DNA from: Polyangiaceae bacterium
GTDB lineage: Bacteria > Myxococcota_A > Polyangia > Polyangiales > Polyangiaceae
Assembly (NCBI GenBank): GCA_015075635.1
Contig: JABTUA010000002.1
Location: 1,988,708-2,052,707, forward strand
Length of the DNA stretch: 64,000 bases
Direction: 5' to 3'
Shown piece after piece: positions 49,909-59,317 of the stretch. The position numbers and the translations under genes were made by a program. Numbering within the stretch: position 1 is the stretch's first letter; each line of letters starts with the position of its first letter. The notes under the pieces are model-generated. The model was not told where the DNA came from, ran no database searches, and worked only from the letters and a program-made list of their open reading frames with translations.

Positions 49909-52287
49909 TCAACGAAGCTCGTTCGTCCACATGCAGCGGTAGGGCAGCGCGTTGTAGGCCCAGCCCCAGTTGCTGTAGGTGGAGTACTGGTCGGTGAAGG
50001 TCTTGTCCACGCCGGACCACTTGACGACGCCGACCAACAGGCCGCCGTTCGAGCCGTCGCCGATCTCGAGATCGCTGGTCAGGATCGAGCCGCTCGAGCC
50101 GTTGGGCAGACCCTGTCGGATGGCCTCCGTCAGATCGCGCTCCGAGGGCAGTCGCCCGCCGGCTTTGCGGCAGACGTCGATGGCGTCCAGAGGCTTCGCC
50201 GGCGGCGCGCGATCGAAGCTGTCGAACCACATCTTCGCGCCGGAGCTGCCGCCGGGGGTCACGCTGAAGCAGCCGCCCGCGCAAGCGGTGCTCGCGGGTC
50301 CCGTGAACGCCGTGTCCACCGGGTAGTAGATGCAGCGGAACGGGTTCGTCGAGTGCCGGTAGCTCCAGTTCTGGTCCGTCGCGTACGCGTAGATGTGGCT
50401 CAGGTCGGTGCCGGTCCAGCGCTTGATCGCGACCAGGAACCCGCTGCCGTTCCAGCCCTCCTGGTCGCTGGTCCAGAGCCAGGTGCCGCTGCCGCCGGGC
50501 AGCCCCTGCTGGATCAACTCGCCGAGCTCCGCCGCCGTGGGCAGGTGACCGCCGCGCGTGAAGCAGGTGTCGTGGGCCTCGACCCAGCTCACCGCCGCGG
50601 GTGAGTCCTTGGTCTCACCCTTGTAGCCGCCCAGCGGGCCCACGTACTCGTCGGCGACGCTCACCGGATGGGGGCCCGCGTCGTAGTTCACTCCCGCACA
50701 GCGGAACGGTCGGAAGTCCGTCGTCCCGCTCCAACTCAGGGCGTTGAGCCCAGCGGTGTACTGGAAGGCCCAGGTCGCGTTGTCCTTCCACGAGACCAGC
50801 GCGCCGTTGGAGTAGTGGACCTCGTCGGCGGTGTGGAGCCAGCTGTTGCTCCCCTGGCCAATGCCCTGCTTTATCGCCTCGGCGAGCTGGAGCGGCCGCG
50901 CCAGGTGGCCGCGGTAGAACGCGCACTCCCAGATGGCGGCGCCCTTGGAGAGCGGCGCGCGATCCTGCACGTCCACGTTGTAGCGCTTGCCGTCGCTGTC
51001 GAGCCCGTAGCAGGCCGTGCCCGCCGGACCGAAGCAGTTGCCGCCGACGTAGGGCTTGGGCAGCGGCGGCGGGCACACGCAGCGGTAGTTCAGGTTGCCG
51101 GTGTCCGCCTGGGTCGAGGTGTTCGAGTCGCTCAGGCGCACGCGCACGTGGCTGGTGGCGTTGTACGGCACGAGCGACCAGAGGAAGTTCGTGTGGATGG
51201 TCTGCCCGACGGTGGCCGACTGGGTGGCGCTCACGCGGTAGAGCTCGCTGGCGGTGGGCAGCCGCCCGCCGATGCCCTCGCAGGTCTGCTTGGCGGCGGC
51301 GAAGTTGCCGGCCGGACGCTCGAGCCCGTCCCAGGAGAAGCCCCAGGGATCGGAGACGCCCTGGTTCAACAGCGTCTTGCACGCGATCACGCACTGGCCG
51401 CCGCTGCACTCCTGGTTCGCGCCGCAGGCCGTGCCGCAGGCACCGCAGTTCGAGCCGTTGGTGTCCAGGTTCACGCAGGAGCCGCTGCAGTTCGTCTCCC
51501 CGGTCGCGCAGTTCAGGGTGCACTGGCCGTTGCTGCACACCTCTCCGGTCTGGCAAGCGTTGCCGCAGGCGCCGCAGTTCTTGTCGTCGCTGTCCAGGCT
51601 CTTGCAGAGGCCGCTGCACTCGGTCTGCCCGCCGGGGCAGGCGATCTTGCACTCGCCGGCGTTGCAGACCTGACCGCCCGGACACGCCGCGCCGCATTTT
51701 CCGCAGTGGTTCTGGTTGATCTGGGTGTCCACGCAGGCGCCGTCGCACAGGGTCTGACCCGTGGTGCACGAGACCACGCAGCTCCCGGCCTGGCACTTCT
51801 TGCCGGTGCCGCAGTTGTTGTTGCAGCCGCCGCAGTGCTGATCGCTGGTCTGGGTGTCCACGCAGGAAGCACCGCACTGCGTCTGCCCGGTCGCGCACGA
51901 CGAGGAGCACTTGCCGCTGGAGCAGGTCTCGGCCTCGGTGCAGAAGGTGGCGCAGCCGCCGCAGTGCGCGGGATCGGAGCTCGTGTCCACGCAGGACTTG
52001 TCGCAGTCGGTGCGGCCGCCGGAGCAGGCGTCGGCGCAGCTGCCGTTGTCGCAGACCTGAGCGCCCTGGCACACCGTGCCGCAGGCCCCGCAGTTGTTCG
52101 GATCTTGCTCGGTCCGAACACAAGTGTCTCCGCACGCGGTCTGGCCGGTGGGGCACTTGGTGCCCCCGCCGCCCTCTCCGCCTTCGGTGAAATGGTCCAG
52201 CGACGAACCGAACACCGAGCACGCGCCGACCAGTGCCGCGCCGAGCAGCTTGAAGAGCGAAGAGAACCGCGCGGAAGGAGCGCTCAT
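49909..52287 (-). CDS. Giant Cys-rich lipoprotein with four tandem lectin/DUF1566-like modules (paralogue A)
   Basis: 792 residues. Lipobox ALVGAC, then HFTEGG. Residues about 45-320 hold seven or eight Stig1-like Cys repeats (CVDTxxxxxHCGGC-x-xx-C, xxxCxxGxC). Four modules of about 110 residues follow, each with a conserved GGRLPTASEL/GGHLPTAAEL motif, a Q/RQGLPxG turn, WLWTSD-like strand and a final RCxY/RCMW. They resemble C-type-lectin/DUF1566 (Lcl-like) folds. Probably an extended surface adhesin. 78 bp separate it from its paralogue upstream; 16 bp separate it from the kinase downstream. Confidence 0.8.
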   Translation of the reverse strand: MSAPSARFSSLFKLLGAALVGACSVFGSSLDHFTEGGEGGGGTKCPTGQTACGDTCVRTEQDPNNCGACGTVCQGAQVCDNGSCADACSGGRTDCDKSCVDTSSDPAHCGGCATFCTEAETCSSGKCSSSCATGQTQCGASCVDTQTSDQHCGGCNNNCGTGKKCQAGSCVVSCTTGQTLCDGACVDTQINQNHCGKCGAACPGGQVCNAGECKIACPGGQTECSGLCKSLDSDDKNCGACGNACQTGEVCSNGQCTLNCATGETNCSGSCVNLDTNGSNCGACGTACGANQECSGGQCVIACKTLLNQGVSDPWGFSWDGLERPAGNFAAAKQTCEGIGGRLPTASELYRVSATQSATVGQTIHTNFLWSLVPYNATSHVRVRLSDSNTSTQADTGNLNYRCVCPPPLPKPYVGGNCFGPAGTACYGLDSDGKRYNVDVQDRAPLSKGAAIWECAFYRGHLARPLQLAEAIKQGIGQGSNSWLHTADEVHYSNGALVSWKDNATWAFQYTAGLNALSWSGTTDFRPFRCAGVNYDAGPHPVSVADEYVGPLGGYKGETKDSPAAVSWVEAHDTCFTRGGHLPTAAELGELIQQGLPGGSGTWLWTSDQEGWNGSGFLVAIKRWTGTDLSHIYAYATDQNWSYRHSTNPFRCIYYPVDTAFTGPASTACAGGCFSVTPGGSSGAKMWFDSFDRAPPAKPLDAIDVCRKAGGRLPSERDLTEAIRQGLPNGSSGSILTSDLEIGDGSNGGLLVGVVKWSGVDKTFTDQYSTYSNWGWAYNALPYRCMWTNELR

Positions 52288-52365
52288 TTCAGGCGTTCAG
52301 GATAGCACCGGACCCGGCGCGCCGGCCCAATCGAACGCCAAGTGTAGGCCGAGGTGCGAGCCGTT

Positions 52366-54723
52366 CTATCGGCTCTCGTTGGTCCACACGCAGCGATACG
52401 GCAGCGCGGCCGTCGGATCCGCCGTGGAAGACGAGCTCCCGAACGCATCGGCGAAGGCCAGATCGGTGCCGGTCCACCTGACGCTGCCGGCGCGCAGGAC
52501 GTAGGTGCTGTTGAGTGGGCTCTGGAGGAAGAGCGAGAAGTCACCGGTCCAGATGAAGGCTCCGGAGCCGTTGGCGAGGCCAGCGCGGATGCCCTCGAGC
52601 AGATCGCGACCGGAGGCCAGGTGCCCGCCGTTCTTGCGGCAGGTGTCGATGGCGGTCTGGAGGTTGGCCGACGGCGCGCGGTCGAAGGTGTCGAACCAGA
52701 GCTTCGCCCCGGAGCCGCCCGGCAGGGCGATCTCCTTGCAGCCGCCGGCGCAGGCCGAAGCCGACGGGCCCGTGTAGGTCGCGTCGATCGGATAGTAGAC
52801 GCAGCGAGAGGCCTGGCTCGTCGTCTTCGAAAGCGCCGAGAGGTCGTTGCCGCTGTTGTAGATGGGAGTCGCGGTCGCGGTCCAGCGGAGCACCGAGAGC
52901 GAGGCGACGTTGAGCACGATGCTGCTCGTGTCGGCGCCCCAGAGCCAGGCGTTGGTCCCGCCCGGAAGCCCCTGCCCCACGAGCTCCGCGAGCTCCGCCG
53001 TGGTCGGCACGTGGCCACCCTTGCCGAAGCATGCGCTGGCCGCCGCCGCCCAGCCGCTGGCGACGCTGTTGGTCGCCTCCGTCTTCTGACCGCTCTTCGG
53101 CGCGACCCACTCGTCGGCGACACTGCTCGGGTGCGTGCCGCCCAGGCTCGAGCCGGCGCAGCGGAACGGGCGCAGGTTCGTCGTCGCGCCGTGGTTGACG
53201 CCGCTGCCGAGCGCGAAGGTCGCCGGGGTCAGCCAGCGCAAGATGAGATCCGAGTCGTTGCGCACGTCGTCGGCGGTGTGCAGGTACACGTTGCTGCCGG
53301 GACCCACGCCCTGCTGGATCGCCTCGACCAGCCGCCCCGGCGTCGCCAGGTGCCCGCGGTAGAACCCGCACTCCCAGATGGCCGAGCCCTTGGGCAGCGG
53401 CGGGCGATCCGCCAGATCCACGTTGAGCTTCTTGTTCTCGGCGTCCAGGCCGTAGCAGCTGCCGGCGGCCGGGCCGTAGCAGGCCTTGCCCGAGAAGGCC
53501 GACGGCAAGGGCGGCGGGCACACGCAGCGGTAGTTCAGATTCGAAGTCTTGCCGACGGTGGAGGTGCTGGCGTCGCTCAGACGCACCCGGATCTGGTTCG
53601 AGTCACCGTGCGGGGAGAGCGACCACAGGAAATTGGTGTGGATGGTCTGCCCCACCGTCGCCGACTGCGTGGCCGCCACCCGGTAGAGCTCGCTCGCGGT
53701 GGGCAGGCGTCCGCCCAGGCTGGTGCAGATCTGACTCGCCTGAGTCACGTTCGCCGCCGGCCGCTCGAGCCCGTCCCAGGAGTAGCCCCAGGGGTCGCTG
53801 ATGGCCTGATTGAGCTGCGTCTTGCAGGCGATCACGCAGCTTCCGCCGACGCACTCCTGGTTGGTCGCGCAGGGCGCGCCGCAGGAGCCGCAGTTGGCGC
53901 TGTCGGTCTGCACGTTTACGCACGACCCGCTGCAGTTGGTCTCGTCCGTGCCGCAGCCGAGCGTGCACTGACCCGCCGAGCAGACCTCGCTGCCTACGCA
54001 GGCCTTGCCGCAGGCGCCGCAGTTCTGGTCATCGCTGTCGAGGCTCTTGCAGAGCCCGCTGCACTCGGTCTGACCTCCCGGGCAGGCGATCTTGCACTGG
54101 CCGGCGCTGCACACCTCCCCGGCGTTGCACGCCTTGCCGCAGGCGCCGCAGTGGTTCTGGTTCGTCTGCGTGTCCACGCAGGCGCCGCTGCACTCGGTCT
54201 GGCCGCTCGTGCACGACACCTCGCACTTGCCGGCCTTGCAGGCCTGGCCGCTCGGGCAGTTGTTGTCGCAGGTTCCGCAGTGCTGGTCGTCCGTCTGCAC
54301 GTCCACGCAGGACGAGCCGCAGGCCGTCTGCCCGGGGAAGCAGCTCAGGTTGCAGCTGCCGCTGGCGCAGATCTCGCCGGCGTTGCAGGCGACGGCGCAG
54401 TCGCCGCAGTGCAGCGGGTCCTTGTTCAAGTCCGCGCACGCGCCGTCGCAGTTCGCCTTGCCCGACGAGCAGGTGTCCGAGCAGCCGCCGTTGTCGCAGA
54501 CCTGACCGCCGGGGCAGACCTTGCCGCACGCCCCGCAGTGCGCCGGGTTCGATTTCGTGTCCACGCACTCGCCGCCGCAGGCGTCGAGCCCGCTCGGGCA
54601 ACCGGTCGCGCCGCCGCCGCCCTCGGTGAAATGCTCCAGATCCGAGCCGAGCACGGAGCAGGCCAGGGCTCCGAAGAGGAGCGCCGGCAGGAGCACGCGG
54701 GTCAGGAGCGAGAGACGGATCAT
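52366..54723 (-). CDS. Giant Cys-rich lipoprotein with lectin/DUF1566-like modules (paralogue B)
   Basis: 785 residues from the ATG at 54723, start of a signal peptide with lipobox FGALAC; the longer frame upstream is a shadow. The layout is the same as in paralogue A: HFTEGGGG, seven or eight Cys repeats to about residue 320, then four modules with GGRLPTASELYRV, GHLATPGRLVEAIQQG, GGHVPTTAELAEL and GGHLASGRDLLEGI. Overall identity is high in the Cys part and first module, lower later. The stop region contains the 78-bp gap before paralogue A. Tandem duplication is the likely origin. Confidence 0.8.
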   Translation of the reverse strand: MIRLSLLTRVLLPALLFGALACSVLGSDLEHFTEGGGGATGCPSGLDACGGECVDTKSNPAHCGACGKVCPGGQVCDNGGCSDTCSSGKANCDGACADLNKDPLHCGDCAVACNAGEICASGSCNLSCFPGQTACGSSCVDVQTDDQHCGTCDNNCPSGQACKAGKCEVSCTSGQTECSGACVDTQTNQNHCGACGKACNAGEVCSAGQCKIACPGGQTECSGLCKSLDSDDQNCGACGKACVGSEVCSAGQCTLGCGTDETNCSGSCVNVQTDSANCGSCGAPCATNQECVGGSCVIACKTQLNQAISDPWGYSWDGLERPAANVTQASQICTSLGGRLPTASELYRVAATQSATVGQTIHTNFLWSLSPHGDSNQIRVRLSDASTSTVGKTSNLNYRCVCPPPLPSAFSGKACYGPAAGSCYGLDAENKKLNVDLADRPPLPKGSAIWECGFYRGHLATPGRLVEAIQQGVGPGSNVYLHTADDVRNDSDLILRWLTPATFALGSGVNHGATTNLRPFRCAGSSLGGTHPSSVADEWVAPKSGQKTEATNSVASGWAAAASACFGKGGHVPTTAELAELVGQGLPGGTNAWLWGADTSSIVLNVASLSVLRWTATATPIYNSGNDLSALSKTTSQASRCVYYPIDATYTGPSASACAGGCKEIALPGGSGAKLWFDTFDRAPSANLQTAIDTCRKNGGHLASGRDLLEGIRAGLANGSGAFIWTGDFSLFLQSPLNSTYVLRAGSVRWTGTDLAFADAFGSSSSTADPTAALPYRCVWTNESR

Positions 54724-54725
54724 GG

Positions 54726-56555
54726 TCAGGTTCCGTTGGGCTGTCCCATGCGCAGCGGGCCGCCCCGGGCCGTGGCCCAGAGCAGGCACTTGGTGCCGGA
54801 GCCGGGGATCTTGAACACGTCCATGCCGTGCTCGAAGGTCTGCACGAAGACCTCGAGCACGCCGTCTCCGTCCAGATCACCCACGGCCGGAGCCGCCGGC
54901 GCGCCGTTGCCGTTGCCGTTGTGGCCCGGGTTCGGCAGCGGCACGTCGTGCAAGAGCGCGCCGTCCTGCGCCAGGATCACCAGGTGCCCGGAGTCGGTGG
55001 TGTTCGGATCGCCGAAGGTCGAGAACAACACCTCGGGGGAACCGTCCTGGTTCAGGTCGGCCACGATGGGCTCCGAGGCGTACATGATGGTCTTGCCGAA
55101 CAGGTAGTTGAACTTCCAGAGCTGCTTGCCGCTCGAGTCGAAGGCGTACATGTGGCCGTCGTTCAGCGACACGATGATCTCGGGCTTGGCGTCGCCTTGC
55201 AGATCCACCGTCGCCGCGGCGGGCACGCCGCCCGGCGGGTACCACCCGCTGACCGAGATGGGCGCGCCGCCCCGCGGCATGCTCTCCCAGCCGGCCTTTC
55301 GCATCGCCGAGCGGCTGCCGTCGCCGTGATTGCCCTCGAGCGCCAGGATGGCGTAGGCCTGCGTCTCGTACGGCTCGTTCTTCTCGACGTTCGGTACGCC
55401 GATGACCTCGTTCTTGCCGTCCTGATCCAGGTCCACCACGTTCGGCGGGGACGCGGTCCACTGGAGCCACTCGGCCCAGCTCGGGTGCGGCCAGGTGCCG
55501 GTGTGATCGTGGTAGTGGTCCGACTCGACCTTCGGATCCGCCCAGCGGATGAACTGACCCCAGGTCAGGCGCTGGCCCGAGTACTTGCTGTCGCGGTTCG
55601 TGAACCAGGGCGAAGAGTCGATGGACACGCCGTCGTGGTCGAAGGCCTGGATGTGGTGGTTGTCGTAGGTGGCGAGGATCTCCAGCTCCGGATCGTCGTC
55701 GATGTTGCCGACGCCCACGTTCAGGCCGTAGCAGCCGTAGCCGCTGTGGCCCATGCCGTTCCGGTCGGCGTCGTTCCCTGTGCCGGTCTTGTTGTTGTAG
55801 CGAGGCCAGGCCTGCCACGAGGTGCCACCCGGCTGGTAGAGCTTGCCGTCCGGCGAGAAGACGAAGACCTGCGCACCGCCGTCCTTGGTGCTCGCGGTCT
55901 GGGTCGTGGTCGCGACGATCTCGATCTTCCCGTCGCCGTTCAGGTCGCCGGCCGCGAGGCCCCGCACCTCCGGGGCGTTCCCCGCCGTGGTGGTGTCCGC
56001 GGGCCAGCCCGCCTTCATCACCAGCTTGCCGCCCTTCCACTCGTAGGCGATCACCTCGTTGTCGTTGCCGACCACGATCTCGGTGGTGCCGTCGCCGTCG
56101 AGATCGGCGACCACGTGCGGCGCGTAGACGCGCCCGCCGCCGTCCTTGGCGCTCGAAAGCAGCGTGCCCTGGCTGTCGAAGACGAACAGCGAGTAATACG
56201 CGCTCACCAGCTCGTTCTTTCCGTCCTTGTCCAGATCGACGACCACCGGAGAAGCGAACCAGCTGGTCTCGCCTTTCAGGTTCTTCCAGAAGGTCGGGGC
56301 CTGTACGGGGCCGGCGCTCTCGCCCTTCTCGCAGGTGGGGTTGGTCGCGCCGCCGGTGTTGCCGGTGCCACCTCCACCGGCGTTGCCGCTGCCGCCGCCG
56401 CCGCCGCTGCCGCTCGCGTTGCCGCTCCCACCGCTGCCGCTGGCGTTGCCGCTGCCGCCGGTGCCGGCCTTGCCGCCGGAGTCGTCGCCGCCGCAGGCGA
56501 CCAGCGCGCTACCGCCGCAGAGCAGAGCCAAACCGAGCCATCGTCGAGCGTCCAT
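54726..56555 (-). CDS. FG-GAP/VCBS-repeat lipoprotein
   Basis: 609 residues. Lipobox ALVAC, Gly/Ser/Asn linker (about 25-75), then a seven-bladed integrin-alpha-like propeller with FG-GAP/VCBS calcium loops: DLDKDGKNELV, DLDGDGTTEIVVG, DLNGDGKIEIVA, DLQGDAKPEIIVS, DLNQDGSPEVLFS and DLDGDGVLEVFV. The DxDxDG loops bind Ca2+. A surface-anchored binding protein. Its stop lies 2 bp before the paralogue B start. Confidence 0.87.
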   Translation of the reverse strand: MDARRWLGLALLCGGSALVACGGDDSGGKAGTGGSGNASGSGGSGNASGSGGGGGSGNAGGGGTGNTGGATNPTCEKGESAGPVQAPTFWKNLKGETSWFASPVVVDLDKDGKNELVSAYYSLFVFDSQGTLLSSAKDGGGRVYAPHVVADLDGDGTTEIVVGNDNEVIAYEWKGGKLVMKAGWPADTTTAGNAPEVRGLAAGDLNGDGKIEIVATTTQTASTKDGGAQVFVFSPDGKLYQPGGTSWQAWPRYNNKTGTGNDADRNGMGHSGYGCYGLNVGVGNIDDDPELEILATYDNHHIQAFDHDGVSIDSSPWFTNRDSKYSGQRLTWGQFIRWADPKVESDHYHDHTGTWPHPSWAEWLQWTASPPNVVDLDQDGKNEVIGVPNVEKNEPYETQAYAILALEGNHGDGSRSAMRKAGWESMPRGGAPISVSGWYPPGGVPAAATVDLQGDAKPEIIVSLNDGHMYAFDSSGKQLWKFNYLFGKTIMYASEPIVADLNQDGSPEVLFSTFGDPNTTDSGHLVILAQDGALLHDVPLPNPGHNGNGNGAPAAPAVGDLDGDGVLEVFVQTFEHGMDVFKIPGSGTKCLLWATARGGPLRMGQPNGT

Positions 56556-56568
56556 GGGTCCTCCGATC

Positions 56569-57654
56569 TCACTCTGCCGTCGCCATGCGTTCCTGCATGT
56601 ACTGCATCATCATCTGCACGAGCTCCGCCGGCGGCGTCACCTCGGGCTCCTCGACCGAGTCCTTCTCGTGCTCGAAGCGCAGGATGTCGAGCTTTGCGAA
56701 GGCCTCGCGCACGCGCGGGGTCAAGAGCCCCAGCCGCTTCAGGTTGGGCACGATCTTGCTGAACATCATCTGGCGGAACCCGCGCTGAAACGGCGTGTTC
56801 ATCATCCAGGGCACCCACACGTTCTGGTCCCAGCCCAGGCGCTCGAACACCGGCGTGCCGAGCAGACGATCGCGGAGCAGGTGGGTGGCGTCGATGACGA
56901 AGTCCTCGCGCTCCCTGAGCTCCTGCCCGCTCAGCTCACCCTGGTAGATCTTCGACAGCGAGATCACGCCGAAGGCCACGTGCCGTGACTCGTCCTGCAT
57001 GATGCGATCGGTGATGTCCTGGATCAGCGGCTCGTTCTGGTTCACCAGGCGCATGGTCCCGAAGGCCGCGAGCGCCAGGCCCTCGACCAGGATCTGCATG
57101 CCCAGGTAGGTGACGTCCCAGCGCGAGTCGCTGACGATGGAGTCGAGCAGCTCGCCCAGGCTCGGGTGCACCGGGTACGAGAGCCCGAGCTTCTCGGTCA
57201 GGTAGCGGTGGTAGACTTCGACGTGCCGGGCCTCGTCCGCGACCTGGTTGGCGGCGTAGAACTTGGCCTCCTCCCAGGGCACGGTCTGCACGATCTTGGC
57301 GGTCGCGATCAGCGCCCCCTGCTCGCCGTGCAAGAACTGCGACAGCATGAAGGCGTTCATGTGCTGTCGGAACTCGATGGCCGTCTCCAGCGTGAACGGT
57401 ACCGGCGGATCCATCAGCGAGTTCATGAACAAGTCGGCCCGCGACTCGGTGGCGAGCTTCGCGATGTCCACGTCGAGGCTCCAGTCGATGTCCGTCGCGT
57501 TCCAGCCCAAGCTCTTGCCCTTCTCGTAGAGCGCCATGAGCTTCTGGTCCTCGAGCGCGTACTTCCAGTCGAAGACGGTCTCGATGGTCGCCTTCACGCT
57601 CTTGTAGGCGCCGGTCTCGGGCATGGGGACGGGGTTCTTCTGCGGGTACTGCAT
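56569..57654 (-). CDS. Ferritin-like di-iron protein
   Basis: 361 residues, no signal peptide. A four-helix ferritin-like bundle with metal ligands HGEQGA, DEARHVEVYH (ExxH), EGLALAAFG and DESRHVAFG (ExxH), the pattern of AurF/ribonucleotide-reductase-like di-iron oxidases or oxygenases. A cytosolic oxidative enzyme in the middle of a lipoprotein operon suggests it modifies a precursor for the surface structure. The substrate is unknown. 13 bp from the FG-GAP gene, 4 bp from the lipoprotein gene upstream. Confidence 0.82.
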   Translation of the reverse strand: MQYPQKNPVPMPETGAYKSVKATIETVFDWKYALEDQKLMALYEKGKSLGWNATDIDWSLDVDIAKLATESRADLFMNSLMDPPVPFTLETAIEFRQHMNAFMLSQFLHGEQGALIATAKIVQTVPWEEAKFYAANQVADEARHVEVYHRYLTEKLGLSYPVHPSLGELLDSIVSDSRWDVTYLGMQILVEGLALAAFGTMRLVNQNEPLIQDITDRIMQDESRHVAFGVISLSKIYQGELSGQELREREDFVIDATHLLRDRLLGTPVFERLGWDQNVWVPWMMNTPFQRGFRQMMFSKIVPNLKRLGLLTPRVREAFAKLDILRFEHEKDSVEEPEVTPPAELVQMMMQYMQERMATAE

Positions 57655-57658
57655 CGAT

Positions 57659-58351
57659 TCAGGGTCCTCCGAGTCCGGTGTTCTTCACCACGCAGTGACC
57701 GGCCTGGCAGACCGCCAGCGCGGTGCTGGGGTAAGGGGGCGGCACACACGGCGGGCAGGCGCCCGCGAACGGTGAGCAGACCTCGGCGCCGAGCTTCGCG
57801 TCCTTGTTCAGCGCGACCAGCCCCATGCCGCCACAGCTCTCGCAGCAGCCCGCGCCGTAGCGCAGCCGGCAGTCGCCGTCCCCGCTGCACGCGCTGAGCG
57901 CGTCGAGCCGGAGATCCACCTCGGTGCAGGTGCCGTTGCGACAGAGCGCCAGGTAGTTCGGCTCCTCGAACGTGATGCAGTCCGGGCACGCCTGCGGGTC
58001 GGCGCAGGTCTGGGCCGTGTAGTCCTGGACGTGGCTCTCGTTGACCGCCTCGAAGCCGGAGAGCGGCGCCGGCCCGCAGTAGCCGCAGCAGTTCGTGGGC
58101 AGGAGCTGGCAGGTGCCGGGGTCCTTGCAGGCCGTCCAGCTCGGGCTCCCACCCGCGCCACCGGAGCCGGACACGGCACCGGTGCCGCCGCTTCCGCCGC
58201 TGCTGGCGCCGCCACTGCTGGTCCCGCCGCTGCTGGCGCCGCCGCTGCTGCTCCCGCCGCTGCTGCTCCCACCCGTCCCCTCACCTGACGTGGAGCCGCC
58301 GCAGCCGCCCATGAGGAGGGCCAGAATGAACAGCGCGTTGGCGACTCTCAT
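57659..58351 (-). CDS. Gly/Ser-linker lipoprotein with Cys-rich domain
   Basis: 230 residues. Lipobox LLMGGC, a linker of GGSS/GGAS repeats to about residue 70 (15-bp repeat units in DNA), then a domain with about 14 Cys (CCGYCGP, CADPQACPDC, CSGDGDCRLRYGAGCCESCGG, CPPCVPPPYP). The Cys pattern recalls protease-inhibitor or eight-cysteine WAP-like modules, but I cannot name it. Same operon; 7 bp after the fibro-slime gene. Confidence 0.75.
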   Translation of the reverse strand: MRVANALFILALLMGGCGGSTSGEGTGGSSSGGSSSGGASSGGTSSGGASSGGSGGTGAVSGSGGAGGSPSWTACKDPGTCQLLPTNCCGYCGPAPLSGFEAVNESHVQDYTAQTCADPQACPDCITFEEPNYLALCRNGTCTEVDLRLDALSACSGDGDCRLRYGAGCCESCGGMGLVALNKDAKLGAEVCSPFAGACPPCVPPPYPSTALAVCQAGHCVVKNTGLGGP

Positions 58352-58358
58352 CCCGACC

Positions 58359-59195
58359 TCACTTCGGCGGCTCGCCGCAGTTGGTGAACTCCAGGCTGGT
58401 GTCGATGCGGAAGTGCGACTCGTCGGTGTGGCGCTCGGCCTGGAACACGTCGAGCGGGTAGGTCTTGCCCTTCTCGAGGCCGAGCTCCGCGGCCTTGGCG
58501 TCCAGATCGACGCTGCCGTTCTGCGAGGGGTGTACGCCGCCCAGGTCGATGGCGAGCTTGCCGTTGATGAACGTCCAGAGGTCGTCGTCCCCCGTGAACG
58601 TGAACACCTCGCCGCCCTTGTAGAGGAACTCGGTGTGGAGCTCGAAGGTGAAGTGGAAGTTGTTCGGGTTGCCCTCGTTGCCGAAGCCCTGGCCGTCGAT
58701 GGGGAAGAACGCGGCGTTGTCGTAGGTGTAGATGCTGCCGTTCTTGGTCAGGCTGAAGGTGAACGGAAACGCCTGGTTCACCCCGGCCACGTCCCGGTAC
58801 CACTGATCGAAGTTCGCCTTGGTGGTCGTGAACTGGTGGGGAGCGTCCACGTACACGGGCTTCTTGTCCGCGCCGAGCGTCGCTTCCACGATGCCGGTCT
58901 CGCCGTTGCCCGTGAAGTCCTCGAAGTCGGGGTGGCTCTCCTGGAAGTCGCGCACCGTGCCGGTGAGCTTCAGCCCGCAGCCACCGCTACCGCCGCCGGT
59001 GCCGCTGGCCGCCGAGCCGCCGTCACCGCCGCTGCCGCCGCCGCCGATGTTGATGCCGCCGCCGCCTCCACCGCCGCCGCTGCCGCCCTTGCCGACGACA
59101 CCCCCGGTGCCGCCCGCCGTCTTCCCGTCGTCGCCGCCGCCGCAGCCGATCGCGACGAACGCCAGCGCGAGGGTGCAGGAGAAAACCAGGCGCAT
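58359..59195 (-). CDS. Fibro-slime domain lipoprotein
   Basis: 278 residues from the ATG at 59195. Lipobox ALAFVAIGC, Gly-rich linker to about residue 72, then a fibro-slime domain: LTGTVRDFQESHPDFEDF at the start, FTGDDDLWTFINGKLAIDLGG in the core and KTYPLDVFQAERHTDESHF near the end. The domain (PA14-like) occurs in Dictyostelium prespore proteins and myxobacterial slime/fibril proteins and is thought to bind carbohydrate. First gene of the 59.2>47.3 kb run; the promoter should lie between 59196 and 59317, shared divergently with the methyltransferase. Confidence 0.87.
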   Translation of the reverse strand: MRLVFSCTLALAFVAIGCGGGDDGKTAGGTGGVVGKGGSGGGGGGGGINIGGGGSGGDGGSAASGTGGGSGGCGLKLTGTVRDFQESHPDFEDFTGNGETGIVEATLGADKKPVYVDAPHQFTTTKANFDQWYRDVAGVNQAFPFTFSLTKNGSIYTYDNAAFFPIDGQGFGNEGNPNNFHFTFELHTEFLYKGGEVFTFTGDDDLWTFINGKLAIDLGGVHPSQNGSVDLDAKAAELGLEKGKTYPLDVFQAERHTDESHFRIDTSLEFTNCGEPPK

Positions 59196-59317
59196 TCGAA
59201 CCTCCGCCAAGTGAAGGGAACCGCACTCGATTGAATCACGAGGCCCACCCGAGGGCAAACGCCACCGCGCCGCTCGCGCACACGGACATACACCTCTTCT
59301 CGCCGTATGCTCGGGCG

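Noticed and set aside
51400..52150. Regularly spaced similar sequences that might suggest a CRISPR array
   Set aside because: They encode in-frame Cys repeats of a lipoprotein; spacing follows codons, and the repeats are imperfect throughout with no unique spacers.
50668..52305. 545-residue plus-strand frame opposite lipoprotein paralogue A
   Set aside because: Antisense of Cys-repeat coding sequence; Ala/Gly/Val-rich and without start signals.
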